This document shows, piece after piece, positions 54,269-63,444 of a stretch of 64,000 nucleotides of DNA. Source of the stretch: Stutzerimonas stutzeri (GTDB lineage: Bacteria; Pseudomonadota; Gammaproteobacteria; Pseudomonadales; Pseudomonadaceae); the NCBI GenBank assembly GCA_002387205.1, contig DGLA01000016.1, positions 1 to 64,000 on the forward strand, given 5' to 3'. The position numbers and the translations under genes were made by a program. Numbering within the stretch: the stretch's first letter is position 1; every line of letters starts with the position of its first letter. The notes beneath the pieces are model-generated. The model was not told the DNA's origin and made no database searches. It saw only the letters and a list, made by a program, of their open reading frames with translations.

Positions 54269-55426
54269 ATGAGGAAGATCACGCTACCAGGCGTATCGCT
54301 ATTGTGCCTTGCTGCCACCAATAGCTGGGCAGCGAGTGACCCGCAGGACATCGAGATCGGCGGGTTCGAGTTCACCCCGACGCTGGTGGTGCGCGAGAGC
54401 TATGACGACAACTATCGTGGGCTTGCCGACAATGAGCAGTCCTCCTGGGTTACAGGAATTAACCCTACTTTCCTGCTGGGTACCGGTAACCGTAATAGCG
54501 AGTATGAGCTTGAGTACTCGTTCAACAGCGACATCTTTCATTCGGATTCCGAAGCCAGCAATACCGACCACCACCTCAGCCTGAGAAGCGCTATGGAGTT
54601 CACCTCCCGCCATCGCCTGAGCTGGGGCCTGTCCTACCATCGCGTGGAAGAGACGGCTGATACCGAAACCATTACCGAAAACGACAAGTACAGCAGTGCC
54701 ATCGCGCGGGCCGCATACCGTTTCGGTGCGCGCAGTGCCCTCAACCAGCTGGAATTCGGTACCCATTACGAGCAGCGTCGCTATCACAATAGCGGCAACA
54801 TCAATGCGACCGAAGACCGTGACAGCCTGATGTTCAACTCCATCTGGTTCCATCGGCTCGGCTCGCGCACCCGCTCGCTGGTCGAAGTGCGCCACACCGA
54901 CCATGACTACAAGCTTTCCCGCGCCTTGCGCGACAGCACCAACATAGCCCTGCTGGGCGGTGCCAGCTGGGACGCGACGGCGAAGACCTCCGGTACGCTC
55001 AAGCTTGGTGCCGAGCGCAAGGACTTCGACAGCGACCTGCGTGAGGACTTCACCAGTCCCATGTGGGAAGTCGGCGTTACCTACAAGCCGCGCAGCTATT
55101 CGGCATTCAAGATCAATTCTCGCCGCGCGTTCGACGAGGGCAATGACGGGGCCAGCACCATCAACGACTGGACCACCATCGCCACCTGGGAGCACGAATG
55201 GACGTCCAAGGTAGCGACCGAGCTGCTCTATCGCTTCTCGGACCGGGAATACGAGGGCATCAATCGTGACGACGAACGCACCGGTTACGGCGCTGGCGTC
55301 ACATGGTCTCCGGATCGCTGGGTGGACGTTACGCTTTCGTATCTCAGGACGGAAAACGATTCCACGCTGAGTACCGAAAATTACGACCGAAACGTTTATC
55401 TGCTGAGTTTCGACCTGAGCCTCTGA
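54269..55426 (+). CDS. Exopolysaccharide-associated outer-membrane beta-barrel protein
   Basis: A 385-residue protein with a signal peptide (LPGVSLLCLAATNSWAA) and repeated amphipathic beta-strands alternating aromatic and polar residues throughout (for example FTPTLVVRESYDDNYRGLAD, YELEYSFNSDIFHSDSEASN). It belongs to the beta-barrel proteins that open EPS operons next to Wza-like genes, and probably forms or assists the outer-membrane exit. The ATG at 54269 has GAAGGG upstream; the frame extends to 54137 but would cover the leader. First gene after the ops site. Confidence 0.85.
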   Translation: MRKITLPGVSLLCLAATNSWAASDPQDIEIGGFEFTPTLVVRESYDDNYRGLADNEQSSWVTGINPTFLLGTGNRNSEYELEYSFNSDIFHSDSEASNTDHHLSLRSAMEFTSRHRLSWGLSYHRVEETADTETITENDKYSSAIARAAYRFGARSALNQLEFGTHYEQRRYHNSGNINATEDRDSLMFNSIWFHRLGSRTRSLVEVRHTDHDYKLSRALRDSTNIALLGGASWDATAKTSGTLKLGAERKDFDSDLREDFTSPMWEVGVTYKPRSYSAFKINSRRAFDEGNDGASTINDWTTIATWEHEWTSKVATELLYRFSDREYEGINRDDERTGYGAGVTWSPDRWVDVTLSYLRTENDSTLSTENYDRNVYLLSFDLSL

Positions 55427-55469
55427 GGCCAGGTAGGAGGTTAAACCAGTGCCTAAGGAGGAGCCGTAC

Positions 55470-56003
55470 ATGCGCATCCCGAACATATTCAAATTCTTTT
55501 CGCTGCTGCTGTTGCTGGCATTCAGCGCCGGTGCCACTGCCGCGCAATACCAGCTCGGCTCGGGGGATGTCATCCGTATCAACGTCCATGGCGAGCCGGA
55601 TCTGACCTTTGAAGAAATCCGCCTGACCGATGCCGGTACCTTCACCTTTCCCTTCATCGGCGAGGTGGACGCCAACGGCAAGACGCCCGGTGAGGTTCGC
55701 AACATCCTTGTCGAGAAACTGAAGGATGGTTTTCTCGTTGATCCTCGCGTCTCGGTGTCCGTTGCCAATTACCGGGAGTTCTACATTGCCGGCGAGGTGA
55801 AAAACCCGGGGGGATATCCGTTCCAGCCCGGGCTGACGCTGGATCGCGCCATCGCGTTGGCTGGAGGCCTGACCGAGCGTGCATCTACCAAACGCATGAC
55901 CATCGTACGGGGCTCGCAAGGCAGCCGTGCGGAAGAAAAAGCCACTATGAATACCCTGGTTCGCCCCGGCGATACGATCAACATTGATGAAGGATTCTTT
56001 TGA
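55470..56003 (+). CDS. Wza-like polysaccharide export protein
   Basis: A 177-residue exported protein with signal peptide (FKFFSLLLLLAFSAGATAA). The Poly_export domain YQLGSGDVIRINVHGEPDLT is followed by FPFIGEVDANGKT and an SLBB domain (FYIAGEVKNPGGYPFQPGLT). It is much shorter than E. coli Wza and lacks the membrane-spanning C-terminal helix and a lipobox Cys, which fits the separate outer-membrane barrel gene just upstream. AAGGAGGAG lies before the ATG at 55470. Confidence 0.92.
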   Translation: MRIPNIFKFFSLLLLLAFSAGATAAQYQLGSGDVIRINVHGEPDLTFEEIRLTDAGTFTFPFIGEVDANGKTPGEVRNILVEKLKDGFLVDPRVSVSVANYREFYIAGEVKNPGGYPFQPGLTLDRAIALAGGLTERASTKRMTIVRGSQGSRAEEKATMNTLVRPGDTINIDEGFF

Positions 56004-56005
56004 TC

Positions 56006-58198
56006 ATGAACAGTCCAGTTCGCCCGGATCGACCCTGGCAGCGACCCACAGGCAGTCCTGACAGCGATTTCATCGACATGAAGAAAATCTGGCATGCCAT
56101 CTGGTCACGCAAGTGGGGCATCATCCTGCTGGTCGCGATCATCGGTGGGCTGGCCGGGTTTTTTGTCTCTCGAATGACGCCCATCTACCAGGCTGTTGGC
56201 ACGGTGCTCATCGAGACCAAGGGAACGCCGGTGCTGTCGTTCCAGATACCGGATGCGCCGAAGGAGATCAGCGAATACCTGCAGACCCAGCTCAGCCTGA
56301 TGCAGAGCCGTGGCGTGGCGCAGCGCGTGGTTCGGGACCTTAGTCTGACCGAGCATCCCGAGTTCGATCTGCGTCAGCAGCCCAAGCCGCTGGTTGACAT
56401 CGGCGCTATCAAGCGCATGTTCACGGGTGAAGAAGTCGAACCGCCGACCGAAGCGCAGATCCTGGATTTTGCGACCCAGCGTTTCATGAACCGCACTACG
56501 GTGTGGGTGGAAGGCAAGAGCCAGCTGGTTTACCTGTCGGTATCCATGGCCGACGCGTTGACCGCGGCTCAAGCGACCAACCAGCTGGCGCAGGCCTATA
56601 TCGAAGCCCAGCTGGAAGCCAAGGTCGACATGTCGATGACCGCAGCCGGCTGGATGAATGATCGACTGGTGTCCTTGCGGGAAAACCTGCAGGCGTCCGA
56701 AGATCGCCTGCAGGCCTATCTCGATGCTGAAGGGCTGGTCGATCTTGATGGCGTGGGCACCATCAGCGCCAATGAGCTGTCGCTGACAGGTGACCGCATG
56801 ATCGATGCTCGCCGTCAGCGTGCCGAGGCCGAAAGCCAGTACCGGCAGGTCGAATCCATGCGCAGCCAGGGCTGGGAACGTCTGGCAAGCGTGCCTGCGG
56901 TACTCGGTCATCCCCTTATCCAGCAGTTCAAGGCTGACCAGGCCCATGCCCGTTCGCGGGTCGAAGACCTCTCGCGTCGTTACGGTGATCGCCATCCGGC
57001 GATGGTTTCGGCGCGCTCCGACCTGAATGCAGCAACGGCGAGCCTGCGTCAGCAGGTCGAGCAGGTGGTTGCGAGCATCGAGCGTAACTATCAGCTGGCG
57101 GTGGCCAACGAGAACTCGTTGCGTGCGTCGTTCAATGAGAACAAGGACCGCATCCAGGATATATCCCGCAAGGAATTCAAGGTGCGCGACCTGCAGCGTG
57201 AGGTTGAAAGCGACCGTGCGCTGTATGACACCTTCATGACCCGCCTGCAGGAAACCACTGCCACCTCGGACCTGAGTTCCACCAATGCACGGATCGTCGA
57301 TGCTGCTATTCCGCCGACCGAGCCGTCTGCGCCCAATGCACAGCTGATCATGGCCGTGGTGCTGTTCCTGGCGTTGGTCCTCGGCATCGCCCAGGCCATC
57401 ATCCGTGAAATTCTCGACAACACCTTCAAGAGCTCCGAGGAAATCGAAGCCAAGCTGAACCTGCCGGTCATGGGCATCGTTCCGCAGGTACCGCGCAAGC
57501 TGCGCAAGGAAGTCAGCCATCTGTTCGAACGCAGCGGGGACAAGCGCTTCTGCGAGGCAGTGCGCACCATTCGCACCAACCTGCTGCTGACCGAAACCAG
57601 TCAGCCCCGGCAGGTGCTGGTCATCACCTCGACCGCGCCGGGCGAAGGCAAGAGTTCGGTGTCAGCCAACCTGGCGTTTGCCATGGGCCAGCTGCATCGT
57701 GTGCTGCTGATCGACGCCGACCTGCGTCGCGCGACGCTGGACAAGGCATTCGACTTCAAGCAGGGGGCGCCGGGACTGGTCAACCTGATTGGCGGCAACG
57801 CCAAGCTCGAGGAGTGCATCCACACCGTTGGCAACGTCGACATGATTGCAGCCGGTGCCGTGCCTTCCAACCCGCTGGAGCTGTTGTCTTCGCCACGCTT
57901 CGCCAAGCTGCTTGAAGTGCTGAAGGGCCGCTATGACCGCATCATCATCGATTCACCGCCAAGCCAGGCCGTAAGTGATGCTGCGGTGCTGTCCACCCTC
58001 GCGGATGCGGTGATCTACGTGGTCAAGTCCGATAGCACGCTCATTCCCCATGTGCAGAAGGGCATCAGTCAGCTGCAGAACAGCAGCGCGCCGTTGGCGG
58101 GCATCGTGCTGAACCACGTCGATATCGAAAAAGCCAAGAAGAACGGTCAGTTCCGTGGCTATTACGACGTTTACGGATACAGCGAGCAAACGGTCTAA
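56006..58198 (+). CDS. Polysaccharide copolymerase with BY-kinase domain (Wzc-like)
   Basis: A 730-residue inner-membrane protein that would control chain length and export. A Wzz domain with helix 1 (about 38-58) precedes a long periplasmic coiled coil, the GNVR segment (EFKVRDLQREVESDRALYDT) and helix 2. The cytoplasmic BY-kinase has Walker A STAPGEGKSS, Walker A' LLIDADLRR and Walker B IIIDSPPS, and a Tyr-rich tail (GYYDVYGYSEQTV) for autophosphorylation. ATG at 56006; a TTG at 56000 would overlap the export gene by 4 nt. Confidence 0.94.
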   Translation: MNSPVRPDRPWQRPTGSPDSDFIDMKKIWHAIWSRKWGIILLVAIIGGLAGFFVSRMTPIYQAVGTVLIETKGTPVLSFQIPDAPKEISEYLQTQLSLMQSRGVAQRVVRDLSLTEHPEFDLRQQPKPLVDIGAIKRMFTGEEVEPPTEAQILDFATQRFMNRTTVWVEGKSQLVYLSVSMADALTAAQATNQLAQAYIEAQLEAKVDMSMTAAGWMNDRLVSLRENLQASEDRLQAYLDAEGLVDLDGVGTISANELSLTGDRMIDARRQRAEAESQYRQVESMRSQGWERLASVPAVLGHPLIQQFKADQAHARSRVEDLSRRYGDRHPAMVSARSDLNAATASLRQQVEQVVASIERNYQLAVANENSLRASFNENKDRIQDISRKEFKVRDLQREVESDRALYDTFMTRLQETTATSDLSSTNARIVDAAIPPTEPSAPNAQLIMAVVLFLALVLGIAQAIIREILDNTFKSSEEIEAKLNLPVMGIVPQVPRKLRKEVSHLFERSGDKRFCEAVRTIRTNLLLTETSQPRQVLVITSTAPGEGKSSVSANLAFAMGQLHRVLLIDADLRRATLDKAFDFKQGAPGLVNLIGGNAKLEECIHTVGNVDMIAAGAVPSNPLELLSSPRFAKLLEVLKGRYDRIIIDSPPSQAVSDAAVLSTLADAVIYVVKSDSTLIPHVQKGISQLQNSSAPLAGIVLNHVDIEKAKKNGQFRGYYDVYGYSEQTV

Positions 58199-58342
58199 GC
58201 CGACTCGCCTGAGTGGCCGGGTGTCGCCAGTGTGGGAGCCCGGTCCGAATTATGTCTGCCCACATACGATTTACGCCCCGGCCCCCTTGATGTGGGTCGC
58301 GCCGAGGCTCGCCTGTTTCACTCTTGAATCGAGGATCCTGTT

Positions 58343-59689
58343 ATGAACATTACCGTCGTTGGAAGCGGCTACGTTGGGCTGGTAACCGGGGCCTGTATTG
58401 CAGAGATGGGCAACACCGTCTATTGCGTCGACGTAGACAAGTCCAAGATCGATAACCTGAAGCAGGGCATTCTGCCGATCTACGAACCGGGTCTCGAGGA
58501 AATCGTCACCGAGAACCATGAGTCCGGGCGCTTGCACTTCACCACGTCTCTGTCCGAGGCAGTCGAGCAATCCGAAGTGTTCTTCATCGCCGTGGGCACG
58601 CCGCCGGGTGAAGACGGGTCCGCCGATCTGCGTTACGTCCTGGAAGTGGCGCGCCAGATCGGCGATACGCTGACTGGCCCGGCGATCGTCGTGAACAAGT
58701 CGACCGTTCCGGTCGGTACTGCAGACAAGGTGCGTGCAGCCATTACCGAACGTCTCCAGGCGCGCGGTGCGGAGATCGAATTCTCGGTGGTATCGAACCC
58801 GGAATTTCTCAAGGAGGGTGCGGCGGTCAACGACTTCATGCATCCGGACCGTATCGTCATTGGTGCCGACAATGACCACGCCCGTCAGGTGATGAGCGCG
58901 CTCTACGCACCCTTCATCCGCAACCGTCCGCGCACCATGTTCATGGGCATCCGCGACGCGGAGATGACCAAGTACGCGGCGAACGCCATGCTTGCCACCA
59001 AGATTTCCTTCATGAACGAGATTGCCAGCCTTTGCGAACGGCTGGATGTCGATGTGGAAAACGTTCGCCTGGGCATCGGCTCAGATGAACGTATCGGCTA
59101 TCACTTCATCTATGCCGGCTGCGGTTACGGCGGCTCCTGCTTTCCAAAGGACGTCAAGGCGCTGATCAACATCGCTCATCAGAACGATTTCGAGCCCAAG
59201 CTGCTGCAGGCTGTCGAGGCCCGTAACGATCAGCAGAAGCACTCGCTGTTCAACAAGCTGTCAGCTCATTTCAACGGTGATCTCGACGGTCGGACCTTCG
59301 CTGTCTGGGGCCTGGCATTCAAGCCTGGCACTGACGATATGCGTGAGGCACCGAGCGTCGTCCTGATCAACAGCCTGATCAATGCAGGAGCCAAGGTTCG
59401 CGCGTTCGATCCGGTTGCGCGCGAAACTGCGCGCCGTGAATTCCCGGAAAGCTGGTTTGCCGAAGGGCGTTTGCAGATCGTCGAAGGTCAGTATGAAGCC
59501 GCTATCGATGCAGACGCGCTGTGCCTGGTGACCGAATGGAAGCCGTTCCGCCGCCCTGATTTCCGCGCGCTCAAGCGTTTGCTGAATACGCCGTTGATCA
59601 TTGACGGACGTAATCAGTACGACCGCGAGCAGGTCAAGCGTGAAGGCTTCAGCTACTACGGTATCGGTCGCCAGCCCGTTCAGGCTTGA
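58343..59689 (+). CDS. ugd: UDP-glucose 6-dehydrogenase
   Basis: Oxidises UDP-glucose to UDP-glucuronate with two NAD+. The 448-residue protein has the NAD fold MNITVVGSGYVGLVTG, VNKSTVPVGTADKVR, NPEFLKEG and the catalytic Cys266 in GCGYGGSCFPKD, followed by the C-terminal UDP-binding domain (WGLAFKPGTDDMREAPS). All catalytic positions are present. GAGGATCC precedes the ATG. It supplies glucuronic acid for the EPS. Confidence 0.97.
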   Translation: MNITVVGSGYVGLVTGACIAEMGNTVYCVDVDKSKIDNLKQGILPIYEPGLEEIVTENHESGRLHFTTSLSEAVEQSEVFFIAVGTPPGEDGSADLRYVLEVARQIGDTLTGPAIVVNKSTVPVGTADKVRAAITERLQARGAEIEFSVVSNPEFLKEGAAVNDFMHPDRIVIGADNDHARQVMSALYAPFIRNRPRTMFMGIRDAEMTKYAANAMLATKISFMNEIASLCERLDVDVENVRLGIGSDERIGYHFIYAGCGYGGSCFPKDVKALINIAHQNDFEPKLLQAVEARNDQQKHSLFNKLSAHFNGDLDGRTFAVWGLAFKPGTDDMREAPSVVLINSLINAGAKVRAFDPVARETARREFPESWFAEGRLQIVEGQYEAAIDADALCLVTEWKPFRRPDFRALKRLLNTPLIIDGRNQYDREQVKREGFSYYGIGRQPVQA

Positions 59690-59703
59690 GCGAGGGAGTA
59701 CGC

Positions 59704-61068
59704 GTGAGCGCCATCGACCAGCCCAGCGCCGGGCACAACATGACCTCGTCCAGAGGCAAGTTCGCCGCCCTGCTGCAAGGAAGCATGCGCAGCCGGCTGT
59801 TGCGCAACATCCTCACCGTTGTGACCGGCACTGCGGGGGCACAGGCTATCACCCTGGCCTTCATGCCGGTCATCACGCGGATCTACGGACCCGAGGCTTA
59901 TGGGGTGCTGGGGACCTTTCTCAGCGTGACCTTGATGCTGATCCCCATCGCTGCACTGACCTATCCCATCGCCATCGTGCTGCCCAAGCGCGACGGGGAC
60001 GCGCGTGGGTTGGTGCGACTATCGCTGATGACGGCGATGGTGCTTGCGACGCTGGTCGCGCTGGGGCTGATCCAGTTTGGAGACCAGTTGGCGGTGGCGC
60101 TGGAGATCGAGATCATCCAGCCCTACCTGATGCTGATTCCGCTGGTCATGTTCAGTGGTGCTGCGCTGGAGATCTGCCAGCAGTGGCTTTTTCGAACCCA
60201 GCGGTTCCACATCACCGCCCGGGTCGCGGTAGTCAATTCGCTACTGTTCAACAGTCTGCGTACGGTTGCCGGCCTGGTGCAGTCCTCGGCGCTGATGCTG
60301 GTTTGCACCACGGCACTGCAGCAGGCGTTGCATGCGGCGATGCTCGGTTTGTCCATGTGGCGTGGCCGTGCAGACGCCGACAAACGCGCCAGCGAGGAGG
60401 GTGGTTCTCCGCCACTGCTGGAACTGGCGCGCCGGCACAGCGATTTTCCGCGGTTCCGCGCTCCGGTGATGCTGATCAACGCCGTATCGCAACACTTGCC
60501 CACGCTCGTGCTCGCGGCCTATTTCGGTCCTGCGGCTGCAGGGTTCTTCGCCTTATGCAAGCAGGCGTTGAGCATGCCAACCAACCTGATCGGCAAGTCG
60601 GTCGCTGATGTCTATTACCCACGCATCACCAGGGCGATCCACGATCAGGAGCCGGTGGCGGCGATGCTGCTGAAGGCCACCACGGCGCTGGCGCTGGTCG
60701 GCCTCATTCCGTTTACGGCGGTTGCCGTGCTTGGCCCCTGGATGTTCTCGCTGGTGTTCGGTGAGCAGTGGCAGGTGGCAGGCGAGTACGCACGCTGGTT
60801 GGCGCTGGCAGAGTACGTCGTGTTCATTTCCAGGCCTTGCGTGGTCGCCGTTCCGGCGCTGTCGCTGCAGGGACGTTTTCTTCTTTTCGAAATATTCAGC
60901 ACCAGCCTGCGCGTGCTCGCCCTGTTTGGCGGAGCCGTTGTGATCGGCGATGCACTGGCCACCGTGCAGGCCTTCGCTGCAGCCAGTATCGTGATCTACC
61001 TGTCGCTGGTGGTCATCGTCACGATCGCGGCACGACGCTGGTACGTGCGCCAACAAGGGCCGGCTTGA
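59704..61068 (+). CDS. Wzx-like oligosaccharide flippase
   Basis: A 454-residue MATE/MOP-superfamily membrane protein with about 12-14 helices, starting with ILTVVTGTAGAQAITLAFMPVITRIYGPEAYG, the characteristic N-terminal flippase stretch. It would flip the lipid-linked repeat unit across the inner membrane. GTG at 59704 is chosen because GAGGGAG lies 5 nt upstream. It lies 14 bp after the ugd stop and is transcribed in the same direction. No Wzy polymerase is visible in the window; it may lie beyond the end. Confidence 0.9.
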   Translation: MSAIDQPSAGHNMTSSRGKFAALLQGSMRSRLLRNILTVVTGTAGAQAITLAFMPVITRIYGPEAYGVLGTFLSVTLMLIPIAALTYPIAIVLPKRDGDARGLVRLSLMTAMVLATLVALGLIQFGDQLAVALEIEIIQPYLMLIPLVMFSGAALEICQQWLFRTQRFHITARVAVVNSLLFNSLRTVAGLVQSSALMLVCTTALQQALHAAMLGLSMWRGRADADKRASEEGGSPPLLELARRHSDFPRFRAPVMLINAVSQHLPTLVLAAYFGPAAAGFFALCKQALSMPTNLIGKSVADVYYPRITRAIHDQEPVAAMLLKATTALALVGLIPFTAVAVLGPWMFSLVFGEQWQVAGEYARWLALAEYVVFISRPCVVAVPALSLQGRFLLFEIFSTSLRVLALFGGAVVIGDALATVQAFAAASIVIYLSLVVIVTIAARRWYVRQQGPA

Positions 61069-61108
61069 TGCGGCTCGCAACCCAATTTTCGAGTGCTATG
61101 GATCCCCT

Positions 61109-62269
61109 ATGACAGCAAACCTGCCCACCATAGTCGTCATTGGCTACAACCGGCCCAAGAGCCTGTTGCGCCTGCTGGACTCCCTGAGCAAGGCGCATTA
61201 CCCCGCCGGCGATGTCCGTTTGGTGATCAGTCTGGACAACTCAGGCACGCTGGAGCCCCTGCGTATCGCCGAAGCCTATCCCTGGGCGCACGGAGAGAAG
61301 CGGGTTATCCATCGCGAGAAGCGCATGGGCCTGCGCAATCACGTCCTGGCTTGCGGTGACCTCACCGAGGAGTACGGTGATGTCCTGGTGCTTGAGGACG
61401 ATCTGTTTGTCTCCCCATTCTTCTATGAGTACACGACCCAGGCGTTGAGCGTTTACGACGACGATCCGCGCATCGCTGGCATCAGTCTGTACAGCCAACA
61501 GTTCAACCAGACCGCCAACCTGCCGTTCACGCCCATCGACGACGGCAATTCGGACGTCTATTTCATGCAACTGGCAGCGTCCTGGGGACAGGCCTGGTCG
61601 CGCAAGCACTGGCAGGGTTTCCGTCAGTGGCTCGAAGGCAACGGCACCGACATCAGCCGTATCGAGGGGATCCCCGGGGATATCCGCAGCTGGCCGGAAT
61701 CGTCATGGCTGAAGCTGTACAACGCCTACATCGTCAGCCGCGACCTGTTTTTCGTGTATCCCTACCGCTCGCTGACAACCAACTTCGGCGATCCGGGCGA
61801 GCATTTCTACATCGCCTCGTCGCGCTTCCAGGTGGCCATCCAGCAACAGCGGATCGACTACCACTTCCCGCGTTTCAATGGTTCGCTCGCGGTCTATGAC
61901 GCCTTTTGCGAGTTGCTGCCGACAACCCTGAAGCGGCTGAATCCAAAACTGGCCGAGCACGATTTCACCGTCAATCTGTTCGGCTGCAAGGAATGCCGCA
62001 GCGGGCTGCAACTGACGCGGACAACCAAACCCGGCCTGCACAGCTTCAGCCTGTCGATGAAGCCGATGGAGCTGAGTGTGCTGCATGACGTGGCAGGGGA
62101 AGGCATCGCATTGATCGATGCGGCCGAGGTAGATGCCGCTTCGCTGAGCGCCCCGCGAACGCAGTACGACACCTATCGTTTCTTCTACAAGTTTCCCTCC
62201 CTGCCGGTGATTTGCGTCGGCTTCCTCGAGCGTCTCCAGATGATGATCAAAAGCGCTCGGTCCAGCTGA
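61109..62269 (+). CDS. GT-A glycosyltransferase, GNT-I-like
   Basis: A 386-residue glycosyltransferase with an N-terminal GT-A fold (VVIGYNRPKSLLRLLDSLSK), LVISLDNSG, and VLVLEDDLFVSPFFYEYTTQ where the acidic EDD is the metal/nucleotide-sugar site. The block resembles the LEDDLxVAPDFFxYF of eukaryotic-type N-acetylglucosaminyltransferase I (GT13), a known bacterial relative group. The donor is unknown; GDP-fucose, UDP-glucuronate or another sugar are possible. It is 40 bp after the flippase gene. Confidence 0.85.
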   Translation: MTANLPTIVVIGYNRPKSLLRLLDSLSKAHYPAGDVRLVISLDNSGTLEPLRIAEAYPWAHGEKRVIHREKRMGLRNHVLACGDLTEEYGDVLVLEDDLFVSPFFYEYTTQALSVYDDDPRIAGISLYSQQFNQTANLPFTPIDDGNSDVYFMQLAASWGQAWSRKHWQGFRQWLEGNGTDISRIEGIPGDIRSWPESSWLKLYNAYIVSRDLFFVYPYRSLTTNFGDPGEHFYIASSRFQVAIQQQRIDYHFPRFNGSLAVYDAFCELLPTTLKRLNPKLAEHDFTVNLFGCKECRSGLQLTRTTKPGLHSFSLSMKPMELSVLHDVAGEGIALIDAAEVDAASLSAPRTQYDTYRFFYKFPSLPVICVGFLERLQMMIKSARSS

Positions 62270-62317
62270 GAGTTCAATTTGACCAACCCCTTCAACAGCC
62301 TTGCACAGGTAAAGCAC

Positions 62318-63442
62318 ATGGAACGAAAAAAAGCGTTGATCACAGGTGTCACCGGGCAGGACGGCTCCTATCTGGCGGAATTGCTTCTGGAAAAGGGCTA
62401 CGAAGTCCATGGCATCAAGCGTCGCGCCTCGCTGTTCAACACCCAGCGCGTTGACCATATCTACCAGGACAGCCATGTCGAGAACCAGAACTTCGTTCTG
62501 CATTACGGCGACCTGACCGACTCGTCCAACCTGACCCGGATCATCCAGGAGGTACAGCCGGACGAGGTCTACAACCTCGGTGCGCAATCCCATGTTGCGG
62601 TCAGCTTCGAGTCGCCCGAATACACCGCAGATGTGGATGGCATGGGCACCTTGCGCATCCTCGAGGCCATTCGGCTGCTGGGTCTGGAAAAGAAGACCCG
62701 CTTCTACCAGGCCTCCACCTCAGAGCTGTATGGGCTGGTTCAGGAAGTCCCGCAAAAGGAAACCACACCCTTCTATCCACGCTCGCCTTATGCGGTGGCC
62801 AAGCTCTACGCCTACTGGATCACGGTCAACTACCGCGAAGCCTACGGCATGTATGCCTGCAACGGGATTCTCTTCAACCACGAGTCGCCACGCCGCGGCG
62901 AAACCTTCGTGACCCGCAAGATCACCCGTGGTCTGGCCAACATCGCGCAGGGCCTGGAGAGCTGTCTGCACATGGGCAATCTGGATGCGCTGCGCGATTG
63001 GGGGCACGCCAAGGACTATGTGCGCATGCAGTGGATGATGCTGCAGCAGGAACAGGCTGAAGACTTCGTCATCGCAACCGGGGTGCAGTACTCGGTACGC
63101 GAATTCATTCAATGGTCGGCTGCAGAGCTGGGCGTCCAGTTGCGCTTCGAGGGCAGCGGGGTGAGCGAACGTGCTGTCGTCGCCGGCATCGAAGGAGATA
63201 AGGCGCCAGCACTCAAGGTCGGTGACGTGATCGTTCGCATCGATCCGCGCTATTTCCGCCCGGCCGAAGTGGAAACCCTGCTTGGCGACCCGACCCGCGC
63301 CAAGGAGAAGCTTGGCTGGACTCCGGAGATCACCGTGCAGCAAATGTGCGCCGAGATGGTCCGCGAAGACCTCAAGGTCGCCCAGCGCCACGCCCTGCTC
63401 AAGGAGCATGGCTTCGACATTCCAGTGAGTGTGGAGAACTAG
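62318..63442 (+). CDS. gmd: GDP-mannose 4,6-dehydratase
   Basis: Converts GDP-D-mannose to GDP-4-keto-6-deoxymannose. The 374-residue length equals that of E. coli Gmd. Extended-SDR motifs: GVTGQDG (about 10-16), QASTSELYG and YAVAK with Tyr158/Lys162; FNHESPRRGETFVTRKI is the Gmd-specific block. The ATG at 62318 has AGGTAAA upstream; the frame extends 13 codons further without homology. Followed 2 bp later by fcl, so the pair makes GDP-L-fucose. Confidence 0.97.
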   Translation: MERKKALITGVTGQDGSYLAELLLEKGYEVHGIKRRASLFNTQRVDHIYQDSHVENQNFVLHYGDLTDSSNLTRIIQEVQPDEVYNLGAQSHVAVSFESPEYTADVDGMGTLRILEAIRLLGLEKKTRFYQASTSELYGLVQEVPQKETTPFYPRSPYAVAKLYAYWITVNYREAYGMYACNGILFNHESPRRGETFVTRKITRGLANIAQGLESCLHMGNLDALRDWGHAKDYVRMQWMMLQQEQAEDFVIATGVQYSVREFIQWSAAELGVQLRFEGSGVSERAVVAGIEGDKAPALKVGDVIVRIDPRYFRPAEVETLLGDPTRAKEKLGWTPEITVQQMCAEMVREDLKVAQRHALLKEHGFDIPVSVEN

Positions 63443-63444
63443 AC

